From positions 1-8,953 of the forward strand of contig JAEWSN010000108.1 of assembly GCA_023459915.1 (NCBI GenBank): a stretch of 8,953 nucleotides of DNA, in the 5' to 3' direction. Under the pieces are notes generated by a model that was given only the letters and a program-made list of their open reading frames with translations, did no database searches and was not told the DNA's origin. Positions within the stretch are counted from its first letter, which is position 1. Every line of letters starts with the position of its first letter. Shown piece after piece: positions 1 through 6,963 of the stretch. A program made the translations under genes and the position numbers. Source of the DNA: Bacillota bacterium. GTDB taxonomy: Bacteria > Bacillota > Clostridia > DSM-8532.

Positions 1-2245
1 CGTCGGCGCCAACAAGTCCGCCATCAAGATCATCGGCGACAAGACCGACCTGTACGCGCAGGGCTACTTTGCCTACGACTCCAAGAAGTCCGGCGGCATC
101 ACGGTATCCCATCTGCGTTTTGGCAAGAACAAAATCCGCGCCACCTACCTCATCGACAATGCCGACTATATCGCCTGCCACAACCAGTCCTATGTCGGCA
201 AGTACGATCTCATCCATGGTCTGAAAAAGGGCGGCACGTTCCTGCTCAACTGCCAGTGGACCCCCGAGCAGCTCGATGAGATGCTCCCGGCCGCGCTCAA
301 GCGCCAAATCGCCAACAACAACATCAAGTTCTATACCATCGACGCCACGAAGATTGGTGAGGAAATTGGCTTGGGCAGCCGCATCAACATGATCATGCAG
401 GCCGCCTTCTTCAAACTCGCCGACGTGATTCCGCTCGACAAGGCAACCGAATACCTCAAGGCCGAAATCGTGAAAGCGTACGGCAAGAAGGGTGAAGCCA
501 TTGTCAACATGAACTATGCGGCCGTGGATCGCGGCATCACCGCGTTCCATCAGGTGGCAGTGCCCGAGGCATGGAAAACCGCGACAGACGCCAAGGGCGA
601 GGAGAGCAAGCGTCCCGCCTTCATCCGCGACGTCGTGGACGTCATCAACGGCCAGAAGGGCGACGACCTGCCGGTGTCCACCTTCAAGGACATTGAGGAC
701 GGTACTTTCCCGATGGGCACCTCCGCCTATGAAAAACGCGGCATCGCCGTGAACGTGCCGGAATGGCAGGCGGACAACTGCATCCAGTGCAACCGTTGCT
801 CGCTGGTCTGCCCGCATGCCGCCATCCGTCCCTTCCTGCTCGACGAGGCGGAAGCCGCCGGCGCGCCGGAAGGCATGAAGACCCTCAACGCCATGGGCCC
901 GCAGTTCAAGGGCCTCCAGTACAAGATTCAGGTTTCCACCCTCGACTGTGCGGGCTGCGGCAACTGTGCCGACGTCTGCCCGGCCAAGGAAAAGGCGCTG
1001 ATCATGAAGCCGCAGGCGTCGCAGGAGGCTGAAATCGCCAACTGGAACTACATGACCGAAAAGGTCACCATCAAGGACGAGCTGGCTCCGAAGAACACGG
1101 TCAAGAACAGCCAGTTTGCCCAGCCCCTGCTGCAGTTCTCGGGCGCCTGCGCCGGTTGCGGCGAAACCCCGTATCTCAAGGCCATCACCCAGCTGTACGG
1201 CGACCGCATGATGATCGCGAACGCCACCGGCTGCTCCTCCATCTGGGGCGGTTCCGCGCCGGCCACCGTGTACTGCACGGACAAGAACGGCAAGGGTCCG
1301 GCCTGGGCCAACTCCCTGTTTGAGGACAACGCCGAATACGGCATGGGCATGCTGCTGGGCACCCAGCAGATTCGGGAACACCTGGCAGGAACCATGCAAA
1401 AAGTGGTGGCTGCCGAGTGCATGCCGGCCGACCTGAAGGCGGCCGCACAAAACTGGCTCGAGAACAGCGATGACGGGGAAGGCTCCAAAAAGGCCGCCGC
1501 CCTGCTCAACACAGCCCTCGATGCGTTCAAGCCCTGCTGCGCCGACTGTGACGCACTGGTGGCCGAGCTCAACAAGAAACGCGACCACTTCGTCAAGAAG
1601 AGCGTGTGGGTTGTCGGCGGCGACGGATGGGCCTATGACATCGGCTACGGCGGACTGGACCACGTGCTGGCGTCCGGCGAGAACATCAACGTGTTGGTGT
1701 TCGACACCGAAATCTACTCCAACACCGGCGGTCAGGCCTCCAAGTCCACACCGACCGGCGCGGTCGCAAAATTTGCGGCCTCCGGCAAGAAGATGCGCAA
1801 GAAGGACCTCGGTCTGATTGCCTCCTCCTATGGCTATGTCTATGTGGCACAGGTCGCGATGGGCGCCGACATGAACCAGTTCATGAAGGCCATCATCGAA
1901 GCCGAGGCCCACGACGGCCCGTCCCTCATCATCGCCTACGCGCCCTGCGTCAACCATGGCATCAAGAATGGCATGGCCCGGACCCAGACGCACGAAAAGG
2001 AAGCGGTGGATTGCGGTTACTGGCACCTGTGGCGCTATGTGCCCAAGCTCGCCGAGGAGGGCAAGAATCCGTTCGTGCTCGATTCCAAGGATCCCACCGG
2101 CGACTTCCAGGCCTTCCTGGCCAGCGAGGTGCGCTACACCTCGCTGAAGCAGACCTTCCCGGAGGTTGCGGACGAACTGTTCAAGCTGGCGGAGGAGAAC
2201 AGCAAAATCAGGCTGGCTTCCTACAAGCGGATGCAAAACAGCTGA
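1..2245 (+). CDS. nifJ: Pyruvate:ferredoxin (flavodoxin) oxidoreductase, C-terminal part (5' truncated)
   Basis: This is the single-chain PFOR, a cytoplasmic enzyme that oxidises pyruvate with CoA to acetyl-CoA and CO2 and reduces ferredoxin, using thiamine diphosphate and three 4Fe-4S clusters. The reading frame is open from base 2 and encodes about 747 residues. The family is usually about 1170-1230 residues, so roughly the first 425 (pyruvate-binding domain I and part of what follows) lie to the left. Two ferredoxin-type motifs, CIQCNRCSLVC (from base 779) and CAGCGNCADVC (from 947), bind the medial and distal clusters. The proximal cluster is held by CAGC (1148 and 1157), the Cys at 1232 and the Cys at 1946. 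The thiamine diphosphate site shows as GGDGWAYDIG (about 1616) and NTGGQASKSTPTG (about 1721). There is no long C-terminal extension like that of Desulfovibrio africanus PFOR. A terminator follows directly, so it is the last gene of its unit. An odd CCADC cluster lies at 1535-1549. Identification is very secure. Confidence 0.97.
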   Translation, partial: VGANKSAIKIIGDKTDLYAQGYFAYDSKKSGGITVSHLRFGKNKIRATYLIDNADYIACHNQSYVGKYDLIHGLKKGGTFLLNCQWTPEQLDEMLPAALKRQIANNNIKFYTIDATKIGEEIGLGSRINMIMQAAFFKLADVIPLDKATEYLKAEIVKAYGKKGEAIVNMNYAAVDRGITAFHQVAVPEAWKTATDAKGEESKRPAFIRDVVDVINGQKGDDLPVSTFKDIEDGTFPMGTSAYEKRGIAVNVPEWQADNCIQCNRCSLVCPHAAIRPFLLDEAEAAGAPEGMKTLNAMGPQFKGLQYKIQVSTLDCAGCGNCADVCPAKEKALIMKPQASQEAEIANWNYMTEKVTIKDELAPKNTVKNSQFAQPLLQFSGACAGCGETPYLKAITQLYGDRMMIANATGCSSIWGGSAPATVYCTDKNGKGPAWANSLFEDNAEYGMGMLLGTQQIREHLAGTMQKVVAAECMPADLKAAAQNWLENSDDGEGSKKAAALLNTALDAFKPCCADCDALVAELNKKRDHFVKKSVWVVGGDGWAYDIGYGGLDHVLASGENINVLVFDTEIYSNTGGQASKSTPTGAVAKFAASGKKMRKKDLGLIASSYGYVYVAQVAMGADMNQFMKAIIEAEAHDGPSLIIAYAPCVNHGIKNGMARTQTHEKEAVDCGYWHLWRYVPKLAEEGKNPFVLDSKDPTGDFQAFLASEVRYTSLKQTFPEVADELFKLAEENSKIRLASYKRMQNS

Positions 2246-2281
2246 GTTGCCGTTCGGCGCTGACAGACTGTGATTTGGAAG

Positions 2282-2310
2282 GGGATGGCACCATGTGTGC
2301 CATCCCTTTT
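2282..2310 (+). terminator. Intrinsic terminator of nifJ
   Basis: A perfect 10-bp stem (gggatggcac, 2282-2291, pairing with gtgccatccc, 2297-2306) encloses a 5-base loop and is followed by TTTT. Two A's before the stem can extend pairing into the T run. It lies 36 bases after the nifJ stop, as expected for a rho-independent terminator. Confidence 0.88.
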
Positions 2311-2337
2311 CGTTGGCCGGATATGGGGATGCTGCTT

Positions 2338-2360
2338 CCGCACTACCTACGGTAGTGCGG
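2338..2360. repeat. Perfect inverted repeat upstream of xth, candidate operator
   Basis: The arms ccgcactacc (2338-2347) and ggtagtgcgg (2351-2360) are exact reverse complements separated by 3 bases. No T run follows (the next bases are taattc), so it does not look like a terminator. It occupies the -35 zone of the predicted xth promoter, where a bound protein would block RNA polymerase or replace a missing -35 contact. The regulator is unknown. A cruciform or RNA hairpin is an alternative reading, but the 3-base loop is tight. Confidence 0.6.
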
Positions 2361-2367
2361 TAATTCA

Positions 2368-2376
2368 TGGTACAAT
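2368..2376 (+). promoter_or_regulatory. Predicted extended -10 promoter of xth and the SGNH hydrolase gene
   Basis: The sequence TGg-TACAAT (2368-2376) is an extended -10 element with five of six matches to TATAAT. No good -35 hexamer sits 16-18 bases upstream; that space is filled by the inverted repeat at 2338-2360. Transcription would start near 2383, giving a leader of about 50 bases before the xth ATG. Predicted by eye only. Confidence 0.55.
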
Positions 2377-2436
2377 GGGAGGAAGACGCATGCAAATCCT
2401 GGCAGAACGAATGGCATCCAGGAGTCGGAGGTGCAA

Positions 2437-3201
2437 ATGAAAAAGCTGGTATCGTGGAATGTGAACGGCATCCGGGCTTGTTTGAACAAGGGGTTCATGG
2501 AATCCTTCGAGCGACTGGATGCCGATGTTTTTTGCCTGCAGGAGACCAAGGTTGTGGAGGGACAGGTTGAGCTCAACCTGCCGGGCTATCATCAATACTG
2601 GAATTACGCCGTGAAAAAGGGGTATTCCGGAACGGCCATCTTCACGCGGGAGGAACCCATCGCGGTGACCCGTGGCATCGGCATCGAGGCACACGACCAG
2701 GAGGGGCGTGTCCTGTGTGCGGAATACCCGGATTGGTATCTGGTGACGGTCTACACCCCGAACTCCCAGAACGAGTTGGCCAGGCTGCCTTACCGCATGC
2801 AATGGGAGGAGGCGTTCCTGGCCTGGCTGAAGAAGCTCGAGGAGAAGAAACCGGTCATCTTCTGCGGCGACTTGAATGTGGCGCATCAGGAAATCGACTT
2901 GAAGAACCCAAAATCCAACCGCAAGAATGCCGGCTTTTCAGACGAGGAACGTGAAAAGTTTTCAAACCTGCTCGCCGCAGGCTTTGTGGACAGTTTCCGC
3001 CATTTCTATCCGGACAAGGCCGAGGCTTATACCTGGTGGTCCTACATGATGAAGGCCCGGGAGCGGAACGCGGGATGGCGCATCGATTATTTTGTGGTTT
3101 CCGAGGGTCTGACCCCATGGCTCTCCGACGCGTTGATCCACGCGGACATCCTGGGCTCGGATCATTGTCCCGTGGAGCTCAGACTCCATGAGGGCGCGTG
3201 A
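2437..3201 (+). CDS. xth: Exodeoxyribonuclease III / AP endonuclease (ExoA-like)
   Basis: This is a metal-dependent DNA repair nuclease of the exonuclease-endonuclease-phosphatase family. It cuts 5' to abasic sites and trims 3' blocked ends in cytoplasmic base excision repair. The 254-residue product is full length (Bacillus ExoA is about 252). The conserved motifs run in order: SWNVNGIRA with the metal/active-site Asn near the start, LQETKV with the catalytic Glu, YTPNSQ with the active-site Tyr, CGDLNVAH with the Asp/Asn pair, NAGFSDEER, WWSYM, WRIDYF and the C-terminal GSDHCPV with the catalytic His. I chose ATG 2437 because the protein then begins MKKLVSWNVNG like its relatives and GGAGG (2427-2431) lies 5 bases upstream. 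A GTG at 2431 with its own AGGAG (2420-2424) is in frame and would add two residues. It is followed after 12 bases by the SGNH hydrolase gene, probably on the same transcript. Confidence 0.96.
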   Translation: MKKLVSWNVNGIRACLNKGFMESFERLDADVFCLQETKVVEGQVELNLPGYHQYWNYAVKKGYSGTAIFTREEPIAVTRGIGIEAHDQEGRVLCAEYPDWYLVTVYTPNSQNELARLPYRMQWEEAFLAWLKKLEEKKPVIFCGDLNVAHQEIDLKNPKSNRKNAGFSDEEREKFSNLLAAGFVDSFRHFYPDKAEAYTWWSYMMKARERNAGWRIDYFVVSEGLTPWLSDALIHADILGSDHCPVELRLHEGA

Positions 3202-3213
3202 AAGGCGGTCCCC

Positions 3214-4425
3214 ATGAACAGACAGACGAACGCTCCGGAGCAGGATGCGTCCGGCCGGTGGGTTGGCGCCATGACCCTGTGCCACACCAACCTGGCCCGG
3301 TTTGCCATCCGCTACGACAACCAGACGCTCCGCACCGCCGTCCGCATCAATGTGGGAGGGACAGCGGTGCGCGTTCGTGTGTCCAACCGGTATGGCCGCG
3401 ATACCCTGCAGATCGGCGCCGCGGCCGTCGCCATATCCGATGCGCGCGGGGTGCCGGGAACAGACCCCGTTCCCCTGCTGTTCAACGGCATGCCCTGGGT
3501 CCGGCTGAACCCGGGAGAGGAAAGGCTGAGTCAAGCCGCCGCATTGACCGTGCGGCCGGGGGATTGGGTGTCCGTCGACCTGCATTTGCCCGGAAGGGGC
3601 CGTCTGTATTCCGGCAACCTGTTTCCGTTGTACCATCGGTTGTCCGACGAGGGCATGCAGGTGGGGGAGACCCATTTCCGTGCGAGACATTCCTTCCTGG
3701 TGCGCGGGCTGTCACAGCGTCTGCTGCCGGTGCCGGTGGCGGTGTTCTCGGGACTCGATGTCTGGACGGATACGGCGGCGCAGGCGGTGGTTGCCTTCGG
3801 GGATTCCATCACGGCCCTCAACCAGTGGACCGGGCCGCTGGCGGATCGGCTCATCCAAGAGTACCCCGGACAGCTTGCCCTGCTCAATCAGGGCATCAGC
3901 GGCAACCGCCTGCGGTACGACTCGGCCAACACCCTGGCAAGGGGGATTTACGGACCGGCTGGCGTACTGCGGTTCGAAAAGGATGTCCTGTCCCAGTCCG
4001 GCGTCTCCACCGTCATCACCCTGATTGGGGTCAACGATCTGTTGCAGCCCGGTCTCACGGCACCCCGCGAGCAGGAGGCCGATGCCGAAAGCCTCATTGA
4101 CGGCATGCGCGCATTGATTCACCTGTCACACATGGAAGGTGTCCGTATTCTGGGTGGCACCATCACGCCGTTCGGCGGATACCTGCTGACCCATACCCCG
4201 GAGCGCGAGAAAGTACGGCAGACCGTGAATCACTGGATTCGGGAAGGTCATGAATTTGACGGCATCATTGATTTTGACGCCGCCATCCGCGATCCGGTGC
4301 GTCCGGAGCGCATCACCGATGGCTGGCACCTGGGCGACAGACTCCATCCCAACGCACAGGGCGGCAAGATGATGGCGGCACTGGTGGACCCGGATCTGTT
4401 GTTGAAGCCTCGGATCACACCATGA
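3214..4425 (+). CDS. SGNH/GDSL-family hydrolase (probable esterase), no signal peptide
   Basis: This is a 403-residue serine hydrolase with the SGNH fold. Residues about 28-165 form a beta-rich N-terminal domain (TLRTAVRINVGGTAVRVRVSN, split here only as a landmark, then LQIGAA). This resembles the accessory domain of XynE-like esterases and related actinobacterial SGNH hydrolases. The catalytic domain follows from about residue 188: block I FGDSIT with Ser198, block II Gly227 in NQGISGN, block III GVND with Asn274, and block V DRLHPN with Asp375 and His378. All four blocks are intact, so it should be active. Likely substrates are O-acetyl or other short acyl esters, perhaps on carbohydrates, but the family is broad. 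The N-terminus (MNRQTNAPEQ) is polar with no signal peptide, so it is probably cytoplasmic, unlike many secreted relatives. The start is supported by AAAGG at 3201-3205, 8 bases before ATG. It lies 12 bases after xth and ends against the tandem repeat. Confidence 0.9.
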   Translation: MNRQTNAPEQDASGRWVGAMTLCHTNLARFAIRYDNQTLRTAVRINVGGTAVRVRVSNRYGRDTLQIGAAAVAISDARGVPGTDPVPLLFNGMPWVRLNPGEERLSQAAALTVRPGDWVSVDLHLPGRGRLYSGNLFPLYHRLSDEGMQVGETHFRARHSFLVRGLSQRLLPVPVAVFSGLDVWTDTAAQAVVAFGDSITALNQWTGPLADRLIQEYPGQLALLNQGISGNRLRYDSANTLARGIYGPAGVLRFEKDVLSQSGVSTVITLIGVNDLLQPGLTAPREQEADAESLIDGMRALIHLSHMEGVRILGGTITPFGGYLLTHTPEREKVRQTVNHWIREGHEFDGIIDFDAAIRDPVRPERITDGWHLGDRLHPNAQGGKMMAALVDPDLLLKPRITP

Positions 4426-4516
4426 CATGCCGCGGAAGCCTCAGGCCACGCCACGACATGCCGCGGAAGCCTCAGGCCACGCCACGATATGCCGCGGAAG
4501 CCTCAGGCCACGCCGT
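4424..4516. repeat. Three tandem copies of a 31-bp repeat
   Basis: Copies occupy 4424-4454, 4455-4485 and 4486-4516. The first two are identical; the third differs by one base near its start (gatatg for gacatg) and in its last two bases. Each contains the CCGCGG palindrome and the dyad GCCTcAGGC. There are no spacers between copies. The block starts within the stop codon of the SGNH hydrolase gene, and copy 3 covers the stop and last codons of the minus-strand regulator gene. It therefore fills the whole space between these convergent genes. On the minus strand copies 1 and 2 repeat the GTG-GCC-TGA end of the regulator gene, so the array probably grew by duplication of that 3' end. Confidence 0.93.
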
Positions 4517-4537
4517 GACTGCCTGCCGCGGGCTTTT
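4498..4537 (+). terminator. Possible weak terminator for the xth-SGNH hydrolase unit
   Basis: AAGCCT-CAGGC (4498-4508) can pair with GCCTG (4521-4525) and GGGCTT (4530-4535), with a 12-base loop and a 4-base bulge. The last T's form a short TTTT (4534-4537). It is imperfect and lies partly inside the regulator's last codons. It is the only terminator-like structure I found between the two convergent genes. Confidence 0.28.
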
Positions 4538-6836
4538 CCGTTCCGGTTGACAGTTTCCGGTAGGCGCCGGGCGTGATGCCCTCCACCTTCTTGAAGGTCT
4601 TGATGAACGTGCCGCCGCTGAAGAATCCCGAGGCAACGGCGATTTCCTCGATGGTGTCGGGCGTGTTCGCGAGCATTTTTTTCGCGTGCAGCACCCGGAT
4701 CCGCGCGAGATGATCGGACAGGCTCAATCCCCGCTGCTCCTTGAACAGCTTGGCCAGGTAGGAGGGCGAAATGTTGAGCGCCTCACCGATGCCCGTGTTG
4801 TTCAGGTTCGGGTCCGAGAAATGCTGCCGGACATACTCCGCGGCGCGATCACACACCGTGAAATGCGTTTTGTTGGACGCGTGATGCTGACGAAGCAGCT
4901 CCAGCGTGTTCGCCAGACGCATCCAGAATTGCTGGATGGTATCGGCGGTGATCAGCGCGTGAATGAGGTGCTCCTCCTTTTCCACGCGCAGGGTGCCGGT
5001 TTCGTGCAGGATGCGGTTGACGCTGCCGATGAGATCGTATTTGAAGCATTCCACGGTCTCCATGGAAACCGTTTCGTCAATGGGAGAACACGCCTTGACC
5101 TGTTCCACGACATCCGCCGCGGAGGTTTCCGAATTGCCCTGGACATGGCAGAGCATCAGGGTGGACGCCCTGGACTCCGAGGCGTGATCGAACTGGAAGG
5201 TCCGTTCGGAGATGTCCTCGTGTCGGATGATGCTGCCTGTGCCGAACAGATAGCGGTACTTCATGGTTTGCTGGGCCTGCTCATAGGCCACATGAATGCC
5301 GGGGAGGCCGGTTCGGATGCGGCTCAAACCGAGGGTGCACGGACAGCCGCATTCCTTGAGGATGGACAGGGACAGCCGCCCGCAGAGCGTCAGGATGTCT
5401 TCCCGGCAGGTGTCGGGTTCACATTCGTTGGAGAGGTTGAGAATGCCCGCGTACCGAAGGGGGCTCAGGGAGACGAGATACGCCTTGTGTCCGGCTTCCA
5501 TCTGTTGCTGGAACAAATCGCCGCAGGAGGTGGACAGCTTGTGGTGTGTGGCCGGATCCAGCGGGGCGGCCGCTGTTGTGTCCATGGGGTAGTCCAGCTG
5601 GATGAGCAGCACGCAAAACCGGTCTGACAGCAGGTGAATGTTGGCCGCGGCAAACGCGTCCTCCTCGCGATCTCCGGTGCAGGTGCCGGCCAGGGCACGC
5701 AGCAAAAAGTCTTCCCGCAGTGTGTTGGAATCGCTTTCCATGCGGCTGGCGAGCAAATCGTTCTCTTCAAGGGAGCGGGCCAGCACATGATGGATGAACT
5801 CCATTTCGTTCTTGTCTTCCGCATCCGGCAGCTGGTGGGTCTTGCGATAGATGGTGTCGAGCACGGTGTGGATGGGCAGATAGTTGCGCCGCGCAAGCAG
5901 AACGGCAAAATAGGCGCTGACGAGCAGGCACAGCAGCAGGCTGCCGAAGCTGATGATACGCAGCGAGTTGAGCCGCTGCCAGAAGATGGCGCGCGGGGTT
6001 GCGATGACGTACCGGCAGTCGGCCACACCCGAGGGCAGGAACTGGTACACGTGGTCCCCTTCCTCCGCCATGTGTGAGGGATGCATCAGTTCGGTATTGA
6101 CAAAGTTGTCGGGAAAGTGTCCGGAGGCCGAAAGGATTTTCCCATCCGGGTCCAGAATGCCGACCACGCTCTCCGGGTGGTATTTGGCACTGGCGAGGGT
6201 GTCATTCAGGTGCTCCGGCTGCAGCACCGCACAGGCCACCAGATTGCTTGTTCCCCGGACATACCCGGAGTTCTGCGCGTACATCAGTGCCAGATGGGTC
6301 TGTGTCGCGTTGGGGTTGAGCATCCGGAGCATGGGCACATTGGGCGTGCCCAGTGTCAGCAGGGCCTTGCGGTTCCAATCCGGTTCTCCCGTGCCCGGCG
6401 TGAAGTTGTAGTAGACGTCCATGTACAGCTCGGAGGGAAGGCCGGCCTTGAACGCGGAGATGATGTAGTCCGAACCCATGAAGTAGACAAAGAGATCAGA
6501 GAAATTGGTGTTCGGCAGGCCGATGAGATAGTTGTTGACCTGATAGGCCATGTAGCCGTACCGGTCATCCCGGTTGTCATAGGTATTCGCGAAGTCGCGG
6601 ACGGTCGCGTTCTGCAGCACTTCCCGCACGGTGGCGGCCATGACGGACAGGCGGGAGTCCGCGATGTCGGCGAACTGGCGCAAGCTGTTGACATTGGCGC
6701 GGACAATCTCTTCCCGGATGGACTGCTGCGCGACACTGTAGGTGAGGCAGATGGTCAGCACCGGAACCGTCAGAATCAGCAGATAGGAAAACAGAAACCG
6801 CCGGAAGAAGGATTTTGTGGCCAGTTGTCTGTGCAT
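4503..6836 (-). CDS. Transmembrane AraC-family transcriptional regulator (YtdP-like)
   Basis: This is a membrane-bound one-component regulator that senses something outside the cell and binds DNA inside. In the 777-residue product, a short basic N-terminus leads into TM1 (about residues 10-37). An extracytoplasmic sensor of about 250 residues follows, then TM2 (about 290-316, rich in Leu/Ile), a cytoplasmic linker region, and a C-terminal AraC DNA-binding domain (about 660-765). Its two helix-turn-helix units are visible as IGEALNISPSYLAKLFKEQ and IEEIAVASGFFSGGTFIKTF. Size and layout match Bacillus YtdP and its many clostridial paralogues, which sit beside LplB/YtcP-type sugar ABC transporters, as here. 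I chose ATG 6836 because GGAGGTG (6852-6846 on this strand) lies 9 bases upstream of it. The upstream in-frame ATG at 6854 overlaps that ribosome site and would only add MEVHIS. It is divergent from the permeases and probably controls them. The middle region carries an unusual CxCxC (Cys496, 498, 500). The inducer is unknown. Confidence 0.93.
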   Translation of the reverse strand: MHRQLATKSFFRRFLFSYLLILTVPVLTICLTYSVAQQSIREEIVRANVNSLRQFADIADSRLSVMAATVREVLQNATVRDFANTYDNRDDRYGYMAYQVNNYLIGLPNTNFSDLFVYFMGSDYIISAFKAGLPSELYMDVYYNFTPGTGEPDWNRKALLTLGTPNVPMLRMLNPNATQTHLALMYAQNSGYVRGTSNLVACAVLQPEHLNDTLASAKYHPESVVGILDPDGKILSASGHFPDNFVNTELMHPSHMAEEGDHVYQFLPSGVADCRYVIATPRAIFWQRLNSLRIISFGSLLLCLLVSAYFAVLLARRNYLPIHTVLDTIYRKTHQLPDAEDKNEMEFIHHVLARSLEENDLLASRMESDSNTLREDFLLRALAGTCTGDREEDAFAAANIHLLSDRFCVLLIQLDYPMDTTAAAPLDPATHHKLSTSCGDLFQQQMEAGHKAYLVSLSPLRYAGILNLSNECEPDTCREDILTLCGRLSLSILKECGCPCTLGLSRIRTGLPGIHVAYEQAQQTMKYRYLFGTGSIIRHEDISERTFQFDHASESRASTLMLCHVQGNSETSAADVVEQVKACSPIDETVSMETVECFKYDLIGSVNRILHETGTLRVEKEEHLIHALITADTIQQFWMRLANTLELLRQHHASNKTHFTVCDRAAEYVRQHFSDPNLNNTGIGEALNISPSYLAKLFKEQRGLSLSDHLARIRVLHAKKMLANTPDTIEEIAVASGFFSGGTFIKTFKKVEGITPGAYRKLSTGTEKPAAGSHGVA

Positions 6837-6873
6837 ACTGATGTGCACCTCCATGGAATTTGGAATCCCTTTT

Positions 6874-6890
6874 GTTTATATTTCATAAAC
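6874..6890. promoter_or_regulatory. Inverted repeat with an overlapping candidate -10 of the AraC regulator gene
   Basis: Six-base perfect arms GTTTAT and ATAAAC flank 5 bases. On the minus strand bases 6880-6875 read TATAAA, a good -10 that would start transcription about 30 bases before the regulator ATG. No convincing -35 is seen at the right distance. A binding site over the -10 would suit autoregulation. Confidence 0.38.
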
Positions 6891-6950
6891 TATCACAAGG
6901 CATGGGATCAGAACAGGGCTTGAACACGTGCTTTTCCAATTTCAACACCT

Positions 6951-6963
6951 CATTTTGAAAATG
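6951..6963. repeat. 13-bp palindrome, possible operator
   Basis: CATTTT and AAAATG are perfect arms around a single G. It is located about 130 bases before the permease start and 115 bases before the regulator start on the other strand. It is a plausible protein-binding site, but short palindromes in AT-rich DNA also occur by chance. Confidence 0.3.

Noticed and set aside
1048..1596. Minus-strand open frame of 182 codons inside nifJ
   Set aside because: It is antisense to the cluster- and thiamine diphosphate-binding part of PFOR and has no supporting signal.
2338..2360. Second terminator for nifJ
   Set aside because: The stem is perfect but no T run follows and the loop is only 3 bases; a full terminator already lies at 2282-2310.
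2962..3690. Minus-strand open frame of 242 codons across xth and the SGNH hydrolase gene
   Set aside because: It lies antisense to two genes with complete family motifs, and its translation shows no recognisable domain; long shadow frames are expected at this GC content.
4424..4516. 31-bp repeats as a small CRISPR array
   Set aside because: The copies abut directly with no unique spacers and no cas genes are nearby; it is a plain tandem repeat.
4686..5627. Plus-strand open frame of 313 codons inside the AraC regulator gene
   Set aside because: It is antisense to the regulator's AraC and middle domains, lacks a credible ribosome site and shows no family motif.
6081..6923. Plus-strand open frame of 280 codons over the regulator's 5' half
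   Set aside because: It is antisense to the sensor and TM1 region, is rich in Val/Gly/His/Gln without any motif, and would run through the control region.
6920..6935. Catabolite-response (cre) site for CcpA upstream of the importer
   Set aside because: TTGAACACGTGCTTTT has the central CG and flanking T's but misses at least three conserved positions of the cre consensus.
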